A DNA stretch of 64,000 nucleotides. Origin: JASLEW01 sp035544895 (GTDB lineage: Bacteria; Acidobacteriota; Thermoanaerobaculia; Multivoradales; UBA5704). The translations under genes and the position numbers were made by a program. The notes beneath the pieces were generated by a model. It had not been told where the DNA came from. It did not search any database and worked only from the letters and a program-made list of their open reading frames with translations. How positions within the stretch are numbered: position 1 is the first letter of the stretch; every line of letters begins with the position of its first letter. Of the stretch, positions 45,101 through 52,723 are shown one piece after another. The DNA is taken from positions 1-64,000 of the forward strand of contig DASZZM010000087.1 in the NCBI GenBank assembly GCA_035544895.1, given 5' to 3'.

Positions 45101-45954
45101 TCGTCAAGGGCAAACTGGTCAACATGAGTGACGACGAGCGCAAGCGCTGGGAAGCCAAGGTGAGCTTTCTCGGTTACCTCGCGCCGTTTGCCGCGGAATT
45201 CGACCCCGAGTTGAGCGGGCTCGTACAGCGCATCTTCGAAAAGCCGGGAATGACGGCGGAAGGCGCCGAAGGCGCGGTTGTGTTGCTCGTCGCGCTGCTC
45301 GAGAAAGCGCCTGCCGAGCTGCGGACCAGTTGGCACCAGCGCTGGTTCGAGGTCCTCGGCAGGTTGATTCGGGACCAGGGAGCGACCGGTCATGGGAAGC
45401 TCAACCGGCAGCTCTGGGAGTTCGATGAGAGGACCCGTCTTGCCGTCCAGGACCACCTGATCGCACTGCTGCAGCGCGACCCCGCAAGCGGTGTCGTGGG
45501 ATGGATTGCCCAGACGATTCGCGATGCGGAAGCGGCTGGCGTGCGCCTCGAGGACCTCGAGGAGCAGTGGATCGAGACGGTACAGAGCGCCGACCACACT
45601 CTCGCCGCCGAGTGCCTGCAGGAGGTGTCCAAGCTGGCGGCCGAGATGCCGGACTTCGCCGCCCGCCACTGCCGGCGGCTGCAGCGCGTGCTGCGCGAGC
45701 TGCGGCGCCGCGGCGGCTACCGCCAGACCAGCCGCTTTGCAGCGCTCATCGAGCGCCTGGCTCGAGATCCGGGTGGGGATCTCACACTCGACGCGGGGAG
45801 CCCGATGGCAGCCGGCCTGCCGGTGGCAAGCCCCAGCGACGGCGGAGCGACGAGGTCAAGACCAGGCGGAGATCCAGCCGCTCCTGCGCCAGTGAACCGT
45901 AGACGCAAACCGCGAAACCCCGCGCGCCCTGTGCCAGGCCTTGGGAGTCCGTAA
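42199..45954 (+). CDS. SIR2-like protein with a long helical C-terminal region
   Basis: The 1251-residue protein begins with a SIR2-like NAD-binding domain (PF13289 type, residues about 25-300). It has GAGLSFN (38-44), TTNYDTLIERAF (127 onward), KMSGCFKINQSGVVITGDDF (165 onward) and IGFGLNDPAF (210-219). At the position where most relatives read K-x-H-G the sequence is K165-M-S-G, so the usual catalytic His is absent. Residues about 350-1230 are helical and rich in Leu/Ala/Arg, without recognisable domains, perhaps ARM/HEAT-like. It follows the response regulator by two bases. SIR2-like domains are frequent effectors in anti-phage systems (Thoeris, DSR, others). Here such a role is an inference. 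Confidence 0.85.
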   Translation: MATSDPIDSLDFLRPADRDYLRQLAQELTFGSVVLFAGAGLSFNAPCKDGGKNVMPGWKQLAERLLQQLEGSLKDEKDPLKVADYYQTRFGRAALIETLVHTVRDTEHVPGRVHDCITSLNFEEIITTNYDTLIERAFERRYIVPQVIVESRDLARQRQPPRIIKMSGCFKINQSGVVITGDDFLAYADRHPLVQILVTRSFIESTVLFIGFGLNDPAFRAINQRVLSTLGRDDCRLAFSLQHGASETEISYWKQRQVQIIDLRPPEMPVCLDNEQRLNRVLTQLREAQRAGARAWRPRGRRPLFNLGPVAATKAPAEEGSPLRTVLKEALRAGNSAELSGRGWPAPEDCIDRIVAELVARSQAPGSVGRGGALEELVLWLREICRIDDLDTPELRLSAADWVPLFHLLRRLVDSGIAHLEKSAMANHQLADLKILVIGLSFKTLIVLPSIAGRNRERSEEARSGATRLFRDAARLLDCDLLTGNDMTVRARLIVLLCLFAPVARMRELVEVWTGFGEEAALLHKPGRTVQATPEEYRVFALGFAGTLRDHPVFFQKAVESLWARQTFRQGRQEDWRIENAFRYRYLRQSAPEAVATWSGVRLHQERLERVLGRLSLDAESGGEECVEPAAGRSSGEGKPPACVAGSDLLAPARESAGPAPELLDTLLELSRGWVFGVAPPLALDRAWQAAAELCDHEHFEEVPWEALLLLTLPLDGDLTGCRRRLLDAAWRRGCLDVSFLLAHIAVRLDDGAFAEVPRAASQPKERPPIGRYECALALLVRWLAGQIASEEKEDLRTEMMDRLLGPVETWLCQTTSPEVQGSLIQTVAQFRAWAPERVGPLVKSWILSRRQRLSERSLKLTLLDPPGPSPAVEPKDVAFLLAHAADEVTTGTSFRDDLQQWLLGWSRAQPLGAEIAAALALQAARWLSPKRERKSFDWLRLAAQIRDDEPLFARISNHLEVSSLYEFVKGKLVNMSDDERKRWEAKVSFLGYLAPFAAEFDPELSGLVQRIFEKPGMTAEGAEGAVVLLVALLEKAPAELRTSWHQRWFEVLGRLIRDQGATGHGKLNRQLWEFDERTRLAVQDHLIALLQRDPASGVVGWIAQTIRDAEAAGVRLEDLEEQWIETVQSADHTLAAECLQEVSKLAAEMPDFAARHCRRLQRVLRELRRRGGYRQTSRFAALIERLARDPGGDLTLDAGSPMAAGLPVASPSDGGATRSRPGGDPAAPAPVNRRRKPRNPARPVPGLGSP

Positions 45955-45983
45955 ACCGGGATCCTGCGACGGTTGAGACTGGC

Positions 45984-46706
45984 TTAACCCGCCAAGCCGT
46001 CCCGCGTCACGACCTCGAGCTCCTGGCGGAGCTTGACGATGCTGCGGTCGGGGTAGATGCCGGAGCGGAGCTGTACGCCGGGGTAGATCTGGGTGTCGCG
46101 GCCGACCACGACGCCGGGGTGGAGGACGCAGTTGCAGCCGGTCGCCACGCCGTCGCCGAGCACGGCGCCGAGCTTGCGGCGGCCGCTGGCGACGCCGCCG
46201 CCGGGAGCGGCGATGCGCACCTCGCCGCCGTCGTGGCGGAAGTTGGAGAGGATGGTGCCCGCACCGAGGTTGACGCCGCGGCCGAGGATCGAGTCGCCGA
46301 CGTAGTTGAGGTGCGGCGCCCTGGCGCCGGGCAGCAGGATGGCGCGCTTGACCTCGGTGCTGGCGCCCACCACGCAGCGCTCGCCGATCCACACCCCTCC
46401 GCGCAGGTAGGCTCCGGGGCGGATCTCGACGTCTTCGCCGATGAAGATGGGGCCTTCGATGACGACGCCCGGATGAATGCGCGCGCCGCGGCCGATGACG
46501 ATGCGGTCGCCCACCAGGTGGACCTCGGGCAGGAGCCGCACCCGGATGTCCGACGAGGGAAGCTCTCTCAGCAGAGTGTCGAGCGGCTCGCCCAGCAGAG
46601 CCCACGGCGCGGCCGGCGCGTAGCTCGACGCGAAAGCGTCCGGCAGCCCGTCGAACAGGGGCGGCATCGTCGAGGGCTCGACCGCGGAGAGGATCGCTTC
46701 GTTCAA
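45984..46706 (-). CDS. Left-handed beta-helix nucleotidyltransferase-like protein (GlmU C-terminal type)
   Basis: The product has about 240 residues made mostly of hexapeptide repeats (GARIHPGVVIEGPIFIGEDV, GERCVVGASTEVKRAILLPG). The ARAPHLNYVGDSILGRGVNL block is typical of GlmU-like/UDP-sugar acyltransferase beta-helices. It lacks a pyrophosphorylase N-domain. Such stand-alone proteins occur beside cell-wall or sugar-nucleotide genes; the substrate is unknown. The start is uncertain: TTG at 46706 or ATG at 46667 (227 residues), neither with a good ribosome-binding site. It is convergent with the SIR2-like gene. Confidence 0.75.
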   Translation of the reverse strand: MNEAILSAVEPSTMPPLFDGLPDAFASSYAPAAPWALLGEPLDTLLRELPSSDIRVRLLPEVHLVGDRIVIGRGARIHPGVVIEGPIFIGEDVEIRPGAYLRGGVWIGERCVVGASTEVKRAILLPGARAPHLNYVGDSILGRGVNLGAGTILSNFRHDGGEVRIAAPGGGVASGRRKLGAVLGDGVATGCNCVLHPGVVVGRDTQIYPGVQLRSGIYPDRSIVKLRQELEVVTRDGLAG

Positions 46707-46818
46707 GAGCCGGGCTCGCCGTAGTCGGTCATGGAAGTGCGTCCCGAGTATACGAGAGTGGCAAGAGGCGTGCCCGGTGGCGGACGTCTCGCCGCGAGCC
46801 ACCAGCGTGGCTGGGGGG

Positions 46819-46847
46819 TTGGGCGGTGGGTGCGGGCGCGCTATGAT
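46819..46847 (+). promoter_or_regulatory. Putative sigma70-type promoter for the exported DinB gene
   Basis: TTGGGC (46819-46824), a 17-base spacer and TATGAT (46842-46847) lie 73 bases upstream of the ATG at 46920. Confidence 0.5.
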
Positions 46848-46919
46848 GCCCGCACCAAGTTGGTTGAGAGCGCGCCTCCGTATTCTCGATATTGCCGTCA
46901 ACCCCGGGGAGGAAAAACC

Positions 46920-47549
46920 ATGCGTAGGACCCTTGTTGCCACTGTTGCCGCGACCCTGCTGCTCGCCGGCCTCGCTTCCTGGCAGGCCGCGGCGGCCCAG
47001 CACGACACGATGCACTCGCCGGCGGCCGCCGCGCCGGCCAAGACGTCCGCCACTGCACCCGCGGCGACCGCGGCCGCCCCGCCGACCGGGCTGCGCGCCC
47101 TGGCGTCGCGCCAGATCGTCGCTGCCCAGAAGAAGCTGATCGCGCTCGCCGAGGCGACGCCGCCCGAGAAGTACGCCTGGCGCCCCGCCGACGGCGTGCG
47201 GTCGGTCGGCGAGGTGTACATGCATGTGGCGGGCGCCAACTACTTCCTGCCGACGTTCTGGGGCGCCAAGCCGGCGGCGGGCGTCGATCCTCGCACCCTG
47301 GAAAAGGATGGGGGAGACAAGGCCAAGACGGTCGCGGCCCTGAAACAGTCCTTCGACTACGCGCAGCAGGCCATCGACGCGGTGCCCGACGCCGACCTCG
47401 CCAAGGCCGTCCAGGTGTTCGGCCGCGCGAGCACCACCGGTGAGGTCATGCTGGGCCTCGGCGTCCACGCCCACGAGCACCTCGGGCAGTCGATCGCCTA
47501 CGCGCGCATGAACGGCATCGTGCCGCCGTGGTCCGCGGCCGGCCAATAG
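46920..47549 (+). CDS. Exported DinB-family protein
   Basis: The 209-residue protein has a signal peptide (LVATVAATLLLAGLASWQAA) and an Ala/Pro/Thr-rich linker. A DinB_2-type four-helix domain follows (IVAAQKKLIALAEATPPEKY, VRSVGEVYMHVAGANYFLPT, GVHAHEHLGQSIAYARMNGI). His residues in YMHVAGANY and HAHEHLGQ fit the metal site. GGGGAGG precedes the ATG at a good distance. Export of DinB proteins is known in Acidobacteriota and Bacteroidota, but their substrates are not. The Mpg gene follows 16 bases later. Confidence 0.88.
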   Translation: MRRTLVATVAATLLLAGLASWQAAAAQHDTMHSPAAAAPAKTSATAPAATAAAPPTGLRALASRQIVAAQKKLIALAEATPPEKYAWRPADGVRSVGEVYMHVAGANYFLPTFWGAKPAAGVDPRTLEKDGGDKAKTVAALKQSFDYAQQAIDAVPDADLAKAVQVFGRASTTGEVMLGLGVHAHEHLGQSIAYARMNGIVPPWSAAGQ

Positions 47550-47565
47550 GCGAGCCAGCCGTGAG

Positions 47566-48201
47566 GTGACGGCGAAGGCACAACTTCCGGGGTTCGATCC
47601 CCTTCCATTGTCCTTCTATCGCCGCCCGGCGGAACAGGTCGCCCGTGACCTGCTGGGCCGCTATCTGGTGCGCGAGCTGGACGGCGACAGGCTCGTCGTG
47701 CGGGTCGTCGAAAGCGAGGCCTACCTGGGCGCCCCTGACCGCGCCAGCCACGCCTGGGCAGGACGCCGAACGCCCCGCAACGAGAGCCTGTACCTGGCCG
47801 GCGGGCACGCCTACGTCTACTTCATCTATGGCATGCACTTCTGCCTGAACGCGGTGACCGGAGACCCGGGCATCGGCAGCGCCGTTCTCCTGCGCGCCGG
47901 CGAGCCCCTCTTTGGCCTCGATCGCATGGCCGCCAACCGCCGTCTCGCCCGCCTTCCCCGTCCCGGCGACCTCGCCGGCGGCCCCGGCCGCCTCTGCCAC
48001 GCCCTCGCCGTCGACCGCTCCCTCGACGGCGTCCGCTTCGACCGCCGCCCCCTCCGCATCACAACCGGAGATCCGCTCGCCCCCACCGACGTAGCCGCCG
48101 GCCCCCGCATCGGCGTCGCCTACGCCGGGGAGGCCGCCACCTGGCCCCTCCGCTTCGCCATCCGCAGCAACCCCCACGTTTCCCGTCCCCGTCCGACCTG
48201 A
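47566..48201 (+). CDS. mpg: 3-methyladenine DNA glycosylase
   Basis: The 211-residue protein is an AAG/MPG-type alkyl-base glycosylase that starts base-excision repair of 3-methyladenine, hypoxanthine and ethenoadenine. Conserved blocks are FYRRPAEQVARDLLGRYLVR, VVESEAYLGAPDRASHAWAG with the catalytic Glu, YVYFIYGMHFCLNAVTG, AVLLRAGEP, and GGPGRLCHALAVDR. The start is GTG at 47566, overlapping a weak SD-like GTGAGGT. It probably shares a transcript with the DinB gene. Confidence 0.93.
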   Translation: MTAKAQLPGFDPLPLSFYRRPAEQVARDLLGRYLVRELDGDRLVVRVVESEAYLGAPDRASHAWAGRRTPRNESLYLAGGHAYVYFIYGMHFCLNAVTGDPGIGSAVLLRAGEPLFGLDRMAANRRLARLPRPGDLAGGPGRLCHALAVDRSLDGVRFDRRPLRITTGDPLAPTDVAAGPRIGVAYAGEAATWPLRFAIRSNPHVSRPRPT

Positions 48202-48238
48202 GGTTTTTTCTTGGTCGAGAGTCTCACCCGCGGTTGCT

Positions 48239-48314
48239 GGGTGGTGTCGGCAGGCCGCGCGTCAGCACCTTTGGCGCCAGCCAAGTGCTGACGCGCGGCC
48301 TGCCGACACCACCC
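48239..48314. repeat. Near-perfect 35-bp hairpin between convergent genes
   Basis: The outer arms 48239-48268 and 48285-48314 are exact complements over 30 bases. After a 2-base CT bulge the stem continues for 5 bp (TTGGC/GCCAA) and closes with a GCCA loop. It lies between the ends of mpg (48201) and the DUF4388 gene (48339), so it could terminate transcription from both sides. There is no U-tract, and it is far longer than normal terminators. Confidence 0.9.
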
Positions 48315-48338
48315 CTCTCGCGACACACTGCGAGCCCG

Positions 48339-49538
48339 CTACTTTCCCTTCGGCGCCACCTGGATATGCCCTGCCCGGGCCAGCTTCCAGAACACCATCA
48401 TGGCGTCGAGCTGGGGCATCGGGGTGATCTTGATGATCGACTGGATGTCGTAGCTGCCGGTGATGCGGGTCAGCATGAAGCCTTCCTGCGGAGAGAGCTT
48501 GGCGGAGCTGAGCTGCTCGAGGCTGGCGGCCAGCCGGGGCACCGAGTCGAGGCGGATGCCCGCGCGCTCGAGCTCCTCGCGGATCTTCTTCTCGCCCTTG
48601 GCCGCCTCCTCCTGCACCTCGCGGTCGTCCGGATCGAGGCTGCGCGCCGCGCGCAGGTGACGCAGCGCGGCCTCGTAGGTCTCCTGCGCCATGAACCTCC
48701 TGGCGGCCTCGATCAGCGGCGCCGTGCCCAGAGAGCCGGGCGCGCCCTGTCCGGTCCCCGCCGCCGGCGCCGCGGCGGGCGCTCCGGAGGCTCTTCCCGA
48801 AGGTGCGGGCGCCTCCTCGGCCGGCGGCGGCTGGCTCCAGCGCGGCCTGATCAGCTTGATATAGCCCTGCCGGTGCTGCTCGAACAGGATGCGGCAGACG
48901 TGGTACTCCGAAGAGTGCGTCTCCAGCCGGATCTCCTCGACCGTGCGCTGGTCGTCGATCAGCTCCAGGATGCGGCGCTCGGCCGGCCTGGCGATTGCGA
49001 GGTCGAGCTCGGCCAGAGTCACCGGGATCACGTCTTGGGTGGGAATGAGCTGGCGGATGCGCTTCCACTCGTCGATGCGCTGCACGCCCTCCATCACGAT
49101 CGCGGTGACGTCGAGGCTCATCGGCACCATCGCGGTCTCCGGCAGCGCGTCCTCGACGAAGCGGAAGTCCGCTTCCTTCCAGGAAAAGATGTCGTAGATG
49201 CTCTCCTCGGCCTTGAAGCGCAGCATGCGATGCAGGTCGTTCTCGCGCAAGGCGCCGGCGGTCACCAGGATCTTGCCCAGCAGCGTGCGGGTCTTCTGCT
49301 GCAGCTCGATCGCCTTGGCCAGCTCCATCTCGCTGATCAGGCCCTGGCTGACCAGGAAATGCCCCAGGTACTCCTCCGGCTTGGTGGACGACGAGGAAAG
49401 GATGCGGCCGTCCTTGAAAAAGATCTTCTTCTCGACCTTGCCGCTGCTGATCTCGAGCGTGCCGGTCTTCTGGCTCTGCGACAGCCACTGCAGCAGCTCC
49501 TCGAGCTGCATCGTCTGGAGATTGCCAACGATTCCCAT
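48339..49538 (-). CDS. DUF4388 (PATAN-domain) regulatory protein
   Basis: The 399-residue protein starts with a PATAN/DUF4388 domain (GNLQTMQLEELLQWLSQSQK, TGTLEISSGKVEKKIFFKDG, KPEEYLGHFLVSQGLI). A helical region with a second DUF4388-like or GspE-N-like motif follows, then an Ala/Pro linker, a possible TPR-type segment (TYEAALRHLRAARSLDPDDR) and a short C-terminal domain. PATAN proteins occur in gliding, type IV pilus and chemosensory regulation in delta-proteobacteria, cyanobacteria and Acidobacteriota. The specific role here is unknown. It is the last gene of the minus-strand run 52442-48339. Confidence 0.85.
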   Translation of the reverse strand: MGIVGNLQTMQLEELLQWLSQSQKTGTLEISSGKVEKKIFFKDGRILSSSSTKPEEYLGHFLVSQGLISEMELAKAIELQQKTRTLLGKILVTAGALRENDLHRMLRFKAEESIYDIFSWKEADFRFVEDALPETAMVPMSLDVTAIVMEGVQRIDEWKRIRQLIPTQDVIPVTLAELDLAIARPAERRILELIDDQRTVEEIRLETHSSEYHVCRILFEQHRQGYIKLIRPRWSQPPPAEEAPAPSGRASGAPAAAPAAGTGQGAPGSLGTAPLIEAARRFMAQETYEAALRHLRAARSLDPDDREVQEEAAKGEKKIREELERAGIRLDSVPRLAASLEQLSSAKLSPQEGFMLTRITGSYDIQSIIKITPMPQLDAMMVFWKLARAGHIQVAPKGK

Positions 49539-49652
49539 GGCAGCGGCCGATTATAGGTCGAGGAGCTTCCGCAGATGCCAGGCTGCGCATGCGCGCGAAC
49601 GGCGGCCGGCGGTCGCCGCTCCCCGGCCCGTTTCCGGCCGGCTGCCGGGCGG

Positions 49653-50150
49653 TCAGCCGCCCGCGTCGCGCGCCGGCGTGGTCCCGCTCTGCCCCTGGTA
49701 GTGGCTCGACGAGCCGGGCTCGCCGTAGGCGACCTCCGGCTCCGATTCCATGGCGATAAAGATCAGCTGCGCGATCCGCCGCCCGGCTTCGAGGACGAAA
49801 GGCTCCGGCCCCAGGTTCTGCAGCTCGAGCGTGATGTTGCCCTGGAAGCCGGGGTCGCACCATCCGGCGAGCGAATGGTTGATCCACAGGCGCCCCAGCG
49901 TCGACTTGAGCTTGAGGTCGCAGGCGACGGTGCGCGGGATGCGCACGCACTCGATCGTCGAGGCCAGCACCACCTCGCCGGAGAAGAGCTTGACGTAGGG
50001 CGCCCGGAACTCCTGCGGCTCGCGCGTCGGGCAGATCCAGTGGTCGCCCACCCGCAGGTCGTAGCTGGCGGCGTTGATCTGGCACTCCGCGAACGGGGTG
50101 ACGCCGCCCTCGCGCCCCCAGCGGCGGATCCAGTGGTCCGGCTTGATCAC
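49653..50150 (-). CDS. dcd: dCTP deaminase
   Basis: The 165-residue protein has the trimeric dUTPase-like fold signatures of Dcd: LKSTLGRLWINHSLAGWCDP, GFQGNITLELQN with the catalytic Glu, and the C-terminal SHYQGQSGTTPARD. It converts dCTP to dUTP for thymidylate synthesis. The start is GTG at 50150. It lies ten bases after glpX and belongs to the gcdH-glpX-dcd run. Confidence 0.9.
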   Translation of the reverse strand: MIKPDHWIRRWGREGGVTPFAECQINAASYDLRVGDHWICPTREPQEFRAPYVKLFSGEVVLASTIECVRIPRTVACDLKLKSTLGRLWINHSLAGWCDPGFQGNITLELQNLGPEPFVLEAGRRIAQLIFIAMESEPEVAYGEPGSSSHYQGQSGTTPARDAGG

Positions 50151-50160
50151 GCGCCTCAGG

Positions 50161-51144
50161 CTACAGGAAGCGGACGGGTGTGGTCACCTGGTCGCGATGG
50201 ATGGTGTCGACGAAGCGGATGATCTTGCGCGACAGCGACATGAAGAGCGTCGAGGTGCGCGAGCCGCCGCCGAAGAAGCGAACCCCCTTGAGCAGCTCTC
50301 CGTCGGTGACGCCGGTGCTGCTGAACAGGATCTCCTCGCCGGGGGCCAGGTCCTCGGTGTGATAGATCCGGTTCAGGTCCTCGATCCCGAAAGCCCGCGC
50401 CCGCTCCTGCTGCTCTTCGTTGGTCGCCTTGAGGCGCGCCTGGATCTCGCCGCCCAGGCAGCGCATAGCGGCGGCGGTGATGACCCCTTCGGGAGCGCCG
50501 CCGGTGCCGAGCACCGCGTGCACTCCGGTGCCGCGCACCGCGGCCGAGATCCCGGCCGACAGGTCGCCGTCGCCGATCAGGCGGATGCGCGCTCCGGCCT
50601 TGCGGATGTCGCCGATCAGCTGCTGGTGGCGCTCGCGGTCGAGCACCACCACGGTCAGGTCGCTCACCCGGCGGCCGAAGGCGGCGGCGATGTTGCGCAG
50701 GTTCTCGGCCACCGGCGCGTCGATCTGGATGGAGCCGCGCGCCGTCGGGCCGACGACGATCTTTTCCATGTAGATGTCGGGGGCGTGGAGCAGTCCGCCC
50801 CGTTCGGCGGCCGCCAGCACCGCGATGGAGTCGGGGGCCCCGGTGGCGCACAGGTTGGTGCCCTCGAGTGGATCGACGGCGATGTCCACCTCGACCGCCG
50901 CGGCCTGGCCGCGCATGGCCCCCAGCTCCTCGCCCACGTAGAGCATCGGCGCTTTGTCGCGCTCCCCCTCGCCGATCACCACGCGCCCCTTCATCGGCAG
51001 CGAGTCCATCTCCCGGCGCATCGCCTCGACGGCGACCTGGTCGGAATGCCGGCGGTTGCCGAATCCCATCGTCTTGGCCGCCGCGATGGCCGCCTGTTCG
51101 GTGACGCGGATGAAGTCCTGCTCCAGCAGGTGGTCGAGCACCAT
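50161..51144 (-). CDS. glpX: Class II fructose-1,6-bisphosphatase
   Basis: The 327-residue protein has the GlpX signatures VVIGEGERDKAPMLYVGEEL, VDIAVDPLEGTNLCATGAPD (metal-binding DPLEGT), GDGDLSAGISAAVRGTGVHA, LGTGGAPEGVITAAAMRCLG and FSSTGVTDGELLKGVRFFGG. It hydrolyses fructose-1,6-bisphosphate in gluconeogenesis. Its ATG overlaps the gcdH stop by one base (TGATG), so the two are translationally coupled. Confidence 0.95.
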   Translation of the reverse strand: MVLDHLLEQDFIRVTEQAAIAAAKTMGFGNRRHSDQVAVEAMRREMDSLPMKGRVVIGEGERDKAPMLYVGEELGAMRGQAAAVEVDIAVDPLEGTNLCATGAPDSIAVLAAAERGGLLHAPDIYMEKIVVGPTARGSIQIDAPVAENLRNIAAAFGRRVSDLTVVVLDRERHQQLIGDIRKAGARIRLIGDGDLSAGISAAVRGTGVHAVLGTGGAPEGVITAAAMRCLGGEIQARLKATNEEQQERARAFGIEDLNRIYHTEDLAPGEEILFSSTGVTDGELLKGVRFFGGGSRTSTLFMSLSRKIIRFVDTIHRDQVTTPVRFL

Positions 51145-52442
51145 CAGCGCACTCTCCCGGCGGGAGCTGCCGCGCCGGCCGGCTGGCCTTCCCCCTTGCC
51201 GCCCCCGGCCGCACCCGCGTTCGCCGCCTGGGGGTCCGGCCTCCCGGCGCCGGCGGCCGCGCTCCGCTCCGGCGGGTTGAAGGCGGGAATGCCGGTGATC
51301 GCCTCGCCGAGGATCAGCCCGTGAATGTCGTGAGTCCCCTCGTAGGTGTAGACCGACTCGATGTTGAGCATGTGGCGGATGACCGGGTAATCGTCGACGA
51401 TGCCATTGGCGCCCAGGATCTCGCGCGCCAGCTTGGCGCATTCCCGCGCCACCCAGACGTTGTTGCGCTTGCCGAGCGAGACCTGGTAGGGCTTGAGGCG
51501 TCCGGCGTCCTTGAGCTTGCCGAGCTGCAGCGCCAGCAGCTGCCCCTTGGTGATCTCGCTCGCCATCCACACGAGCTTTTCCTGCACGAGCTGGTGGCAG
51601 GCGATGGGCTGGCCGTTCCACTGCGCCCGCTGCTTGGCGTATTCGAGCGCGGTGTGGTAGCTCTCCATGGCCGAGCCGATCCCGCCCCAGGCGATGCCGT
51701 AGCGCGCCTGGTTGAGGCAGGCGAGCGCGCTCTTCAAGCCGGTCGTGCCGGGCAGCATGGCTTCGGCAGGGATGCGGCAGTCGTGGAAGCCGAGCTCGGA
51801 GGTGGTGGAGGCGCGCAGAGAGAACTTGCCGTGCTGGTCGGCGGCGCTGAAGCCGGGAGTCCCTTTCTCGACCAGGAAGCCGCGGATGCCTTCGTCGGTC
51901 CTCGCCCAGACCACCGCGACGTCGGCGAGCGTGCCATTGGTGATCCACTGCTTGTTGCCGGAGAGCACCCACTCCTGGCCCTCGCGGCGCGCCGTGGTTC
52001 GCATGGCGCCGGGGTTGGAGCCGAAATCGGGTTCGGTCAACCCGAAGCAGCCGATCGCCTCGCCGGTGGCCAGGCGCGGGATCCAGCGGTCCTTCTGCGC
52101 CTGCGAGCCGAAGGTGTGGATGGGATACATGACCAGGGCGCTCTGCACCGAGACGAAGCTGCGCAGACCCGAGTCGCCGCGCTCGAGCTCCTGCATGATC
52201 AAGCCATAGGCGACCCCGCCCAGCCCGGGCAGGCCGTAGTCGGAGATGTTGGCGCCGAACAGGTTCAAGGCGCCCAGCTCGGGCACCAGCTCGAGCGGCG
52301 TGCGCGCCTGCCGGTGGCACTCTTCGATGATCGGCTTGACCCGGTCGTCCACGAAGGCCCGGACGGTGTCGCGCACCAGGCGCTCCTCGGCGCCGAGGAG
52401 CGCATCCAGCTCCAACAGATCAACACCCGGAAAGCGGCTCAA
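51144..52442 (-). CDS. gcdH: Glutaryl-CoA dehydrogenase-type acyl-CoA dehydrogenase
   Basis: The 432-residue FAD enzyme has GCFGLTEPDFGSNPGAMRTT, WITNGTLADVAVVWART, NQARYGIAWGGIGSAMESYH and the catalytic Glu in YEGTHDIHGLILGEAITG. These fit glutaryl-CoA dehydrogenase, which oxidises and decarboxylates glutaryl-CoA to crotonyl-CoA in lysine and tryptophan degradation. I prefer the TTG at 52442 because a strong GAGGAGGGAG site lies just upstream. A longer start would add about 14 residues. The Ala/Gly/Pro-rich tail (about 35 residues) is an unusual extension. Confidence 0.92.
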   Translation of the reverse strand: MSRFPGVDLLELDALLGAEERLVRDTVRAFVDDRVKPIIEECHRQARTPLELVPELGALNLFGANISDYGLPGLGGVAYGLIMQELERGDSGLRSFVSVQSALVMYPIHTFGSQAQKDRWIPRLATGEAIGCFGLTEPDFGSNPGAMRTTARREGQEWVLSGNKQWITNGTLADVAVVWARTDEGIRGFLVEKGTPGFSAADQHGKFSLRASTTSELGFHDCRIPAEAMLPGTTGLKSALACLNQARYGIAWGGIGSAMESYHTALEYAKQRAQWNGQPIACHQLVQEKLVWMASEITKGQLLALQLGKLKDAGRLKPYQVSLGKRNNVWVARECAKLAREILGANGIVDDYPVIRHMLNIESVYTYEGTHDIHGLILGEAITGIPAFNPPERSAAAGAGRPDPQAANAGAAGGGKGEGQPAGAAAPAGRVR

Positions 52443-52514
52443 GGTGGCTCCCTCCTCGTGCTCAGGGCTTCGGCAGGATAGCACGCGGCCCTTAGGTCAG
52501 ACCGGCGTTGCCGC

Positions 52515-52650
52515 CCCCGAGGGATGAAACGACACTGCGATTTGGCGGTGGTGGACTACTCAAAGCATCTATTGGATCTCCCCCCGCAACCCCTCGGTCC
52601 CCTTCCCACCCCTCCGGGGGGGAAGGGGACGCCCCCTCCCTCTCGCGCAC
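52515..52650 (+). repeat. Dispersed G-rich repeat, copy C
   Basis: It matches copy B closely across CCCGAGGGATGAAACG, GACTACTCAAAGCATCTATT and CCCCGCAACCCCTCGGTCCC. It lies in the divergent gap between gcdH and the 88-residue gene. Right of it (about 52664-52678) is CTTCTTAGCTGCCAC, found on the left side of copy B. Confidence 0.8.
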
Positions 52651-52723
52651 CAACGAGCTTCTTCTTAGCTGCCACTGTCCCCACGTCTTTTCCGGCCGCG
52701 AGGGCCGGGATATCATCGCGGCA

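Noticed and set aside
48239..48314. Ordinary Rho-independent terminator
   Set aside because: The stem is far longer than usual and is not followed by a T-run on either strand, so I report it as a separate structure.
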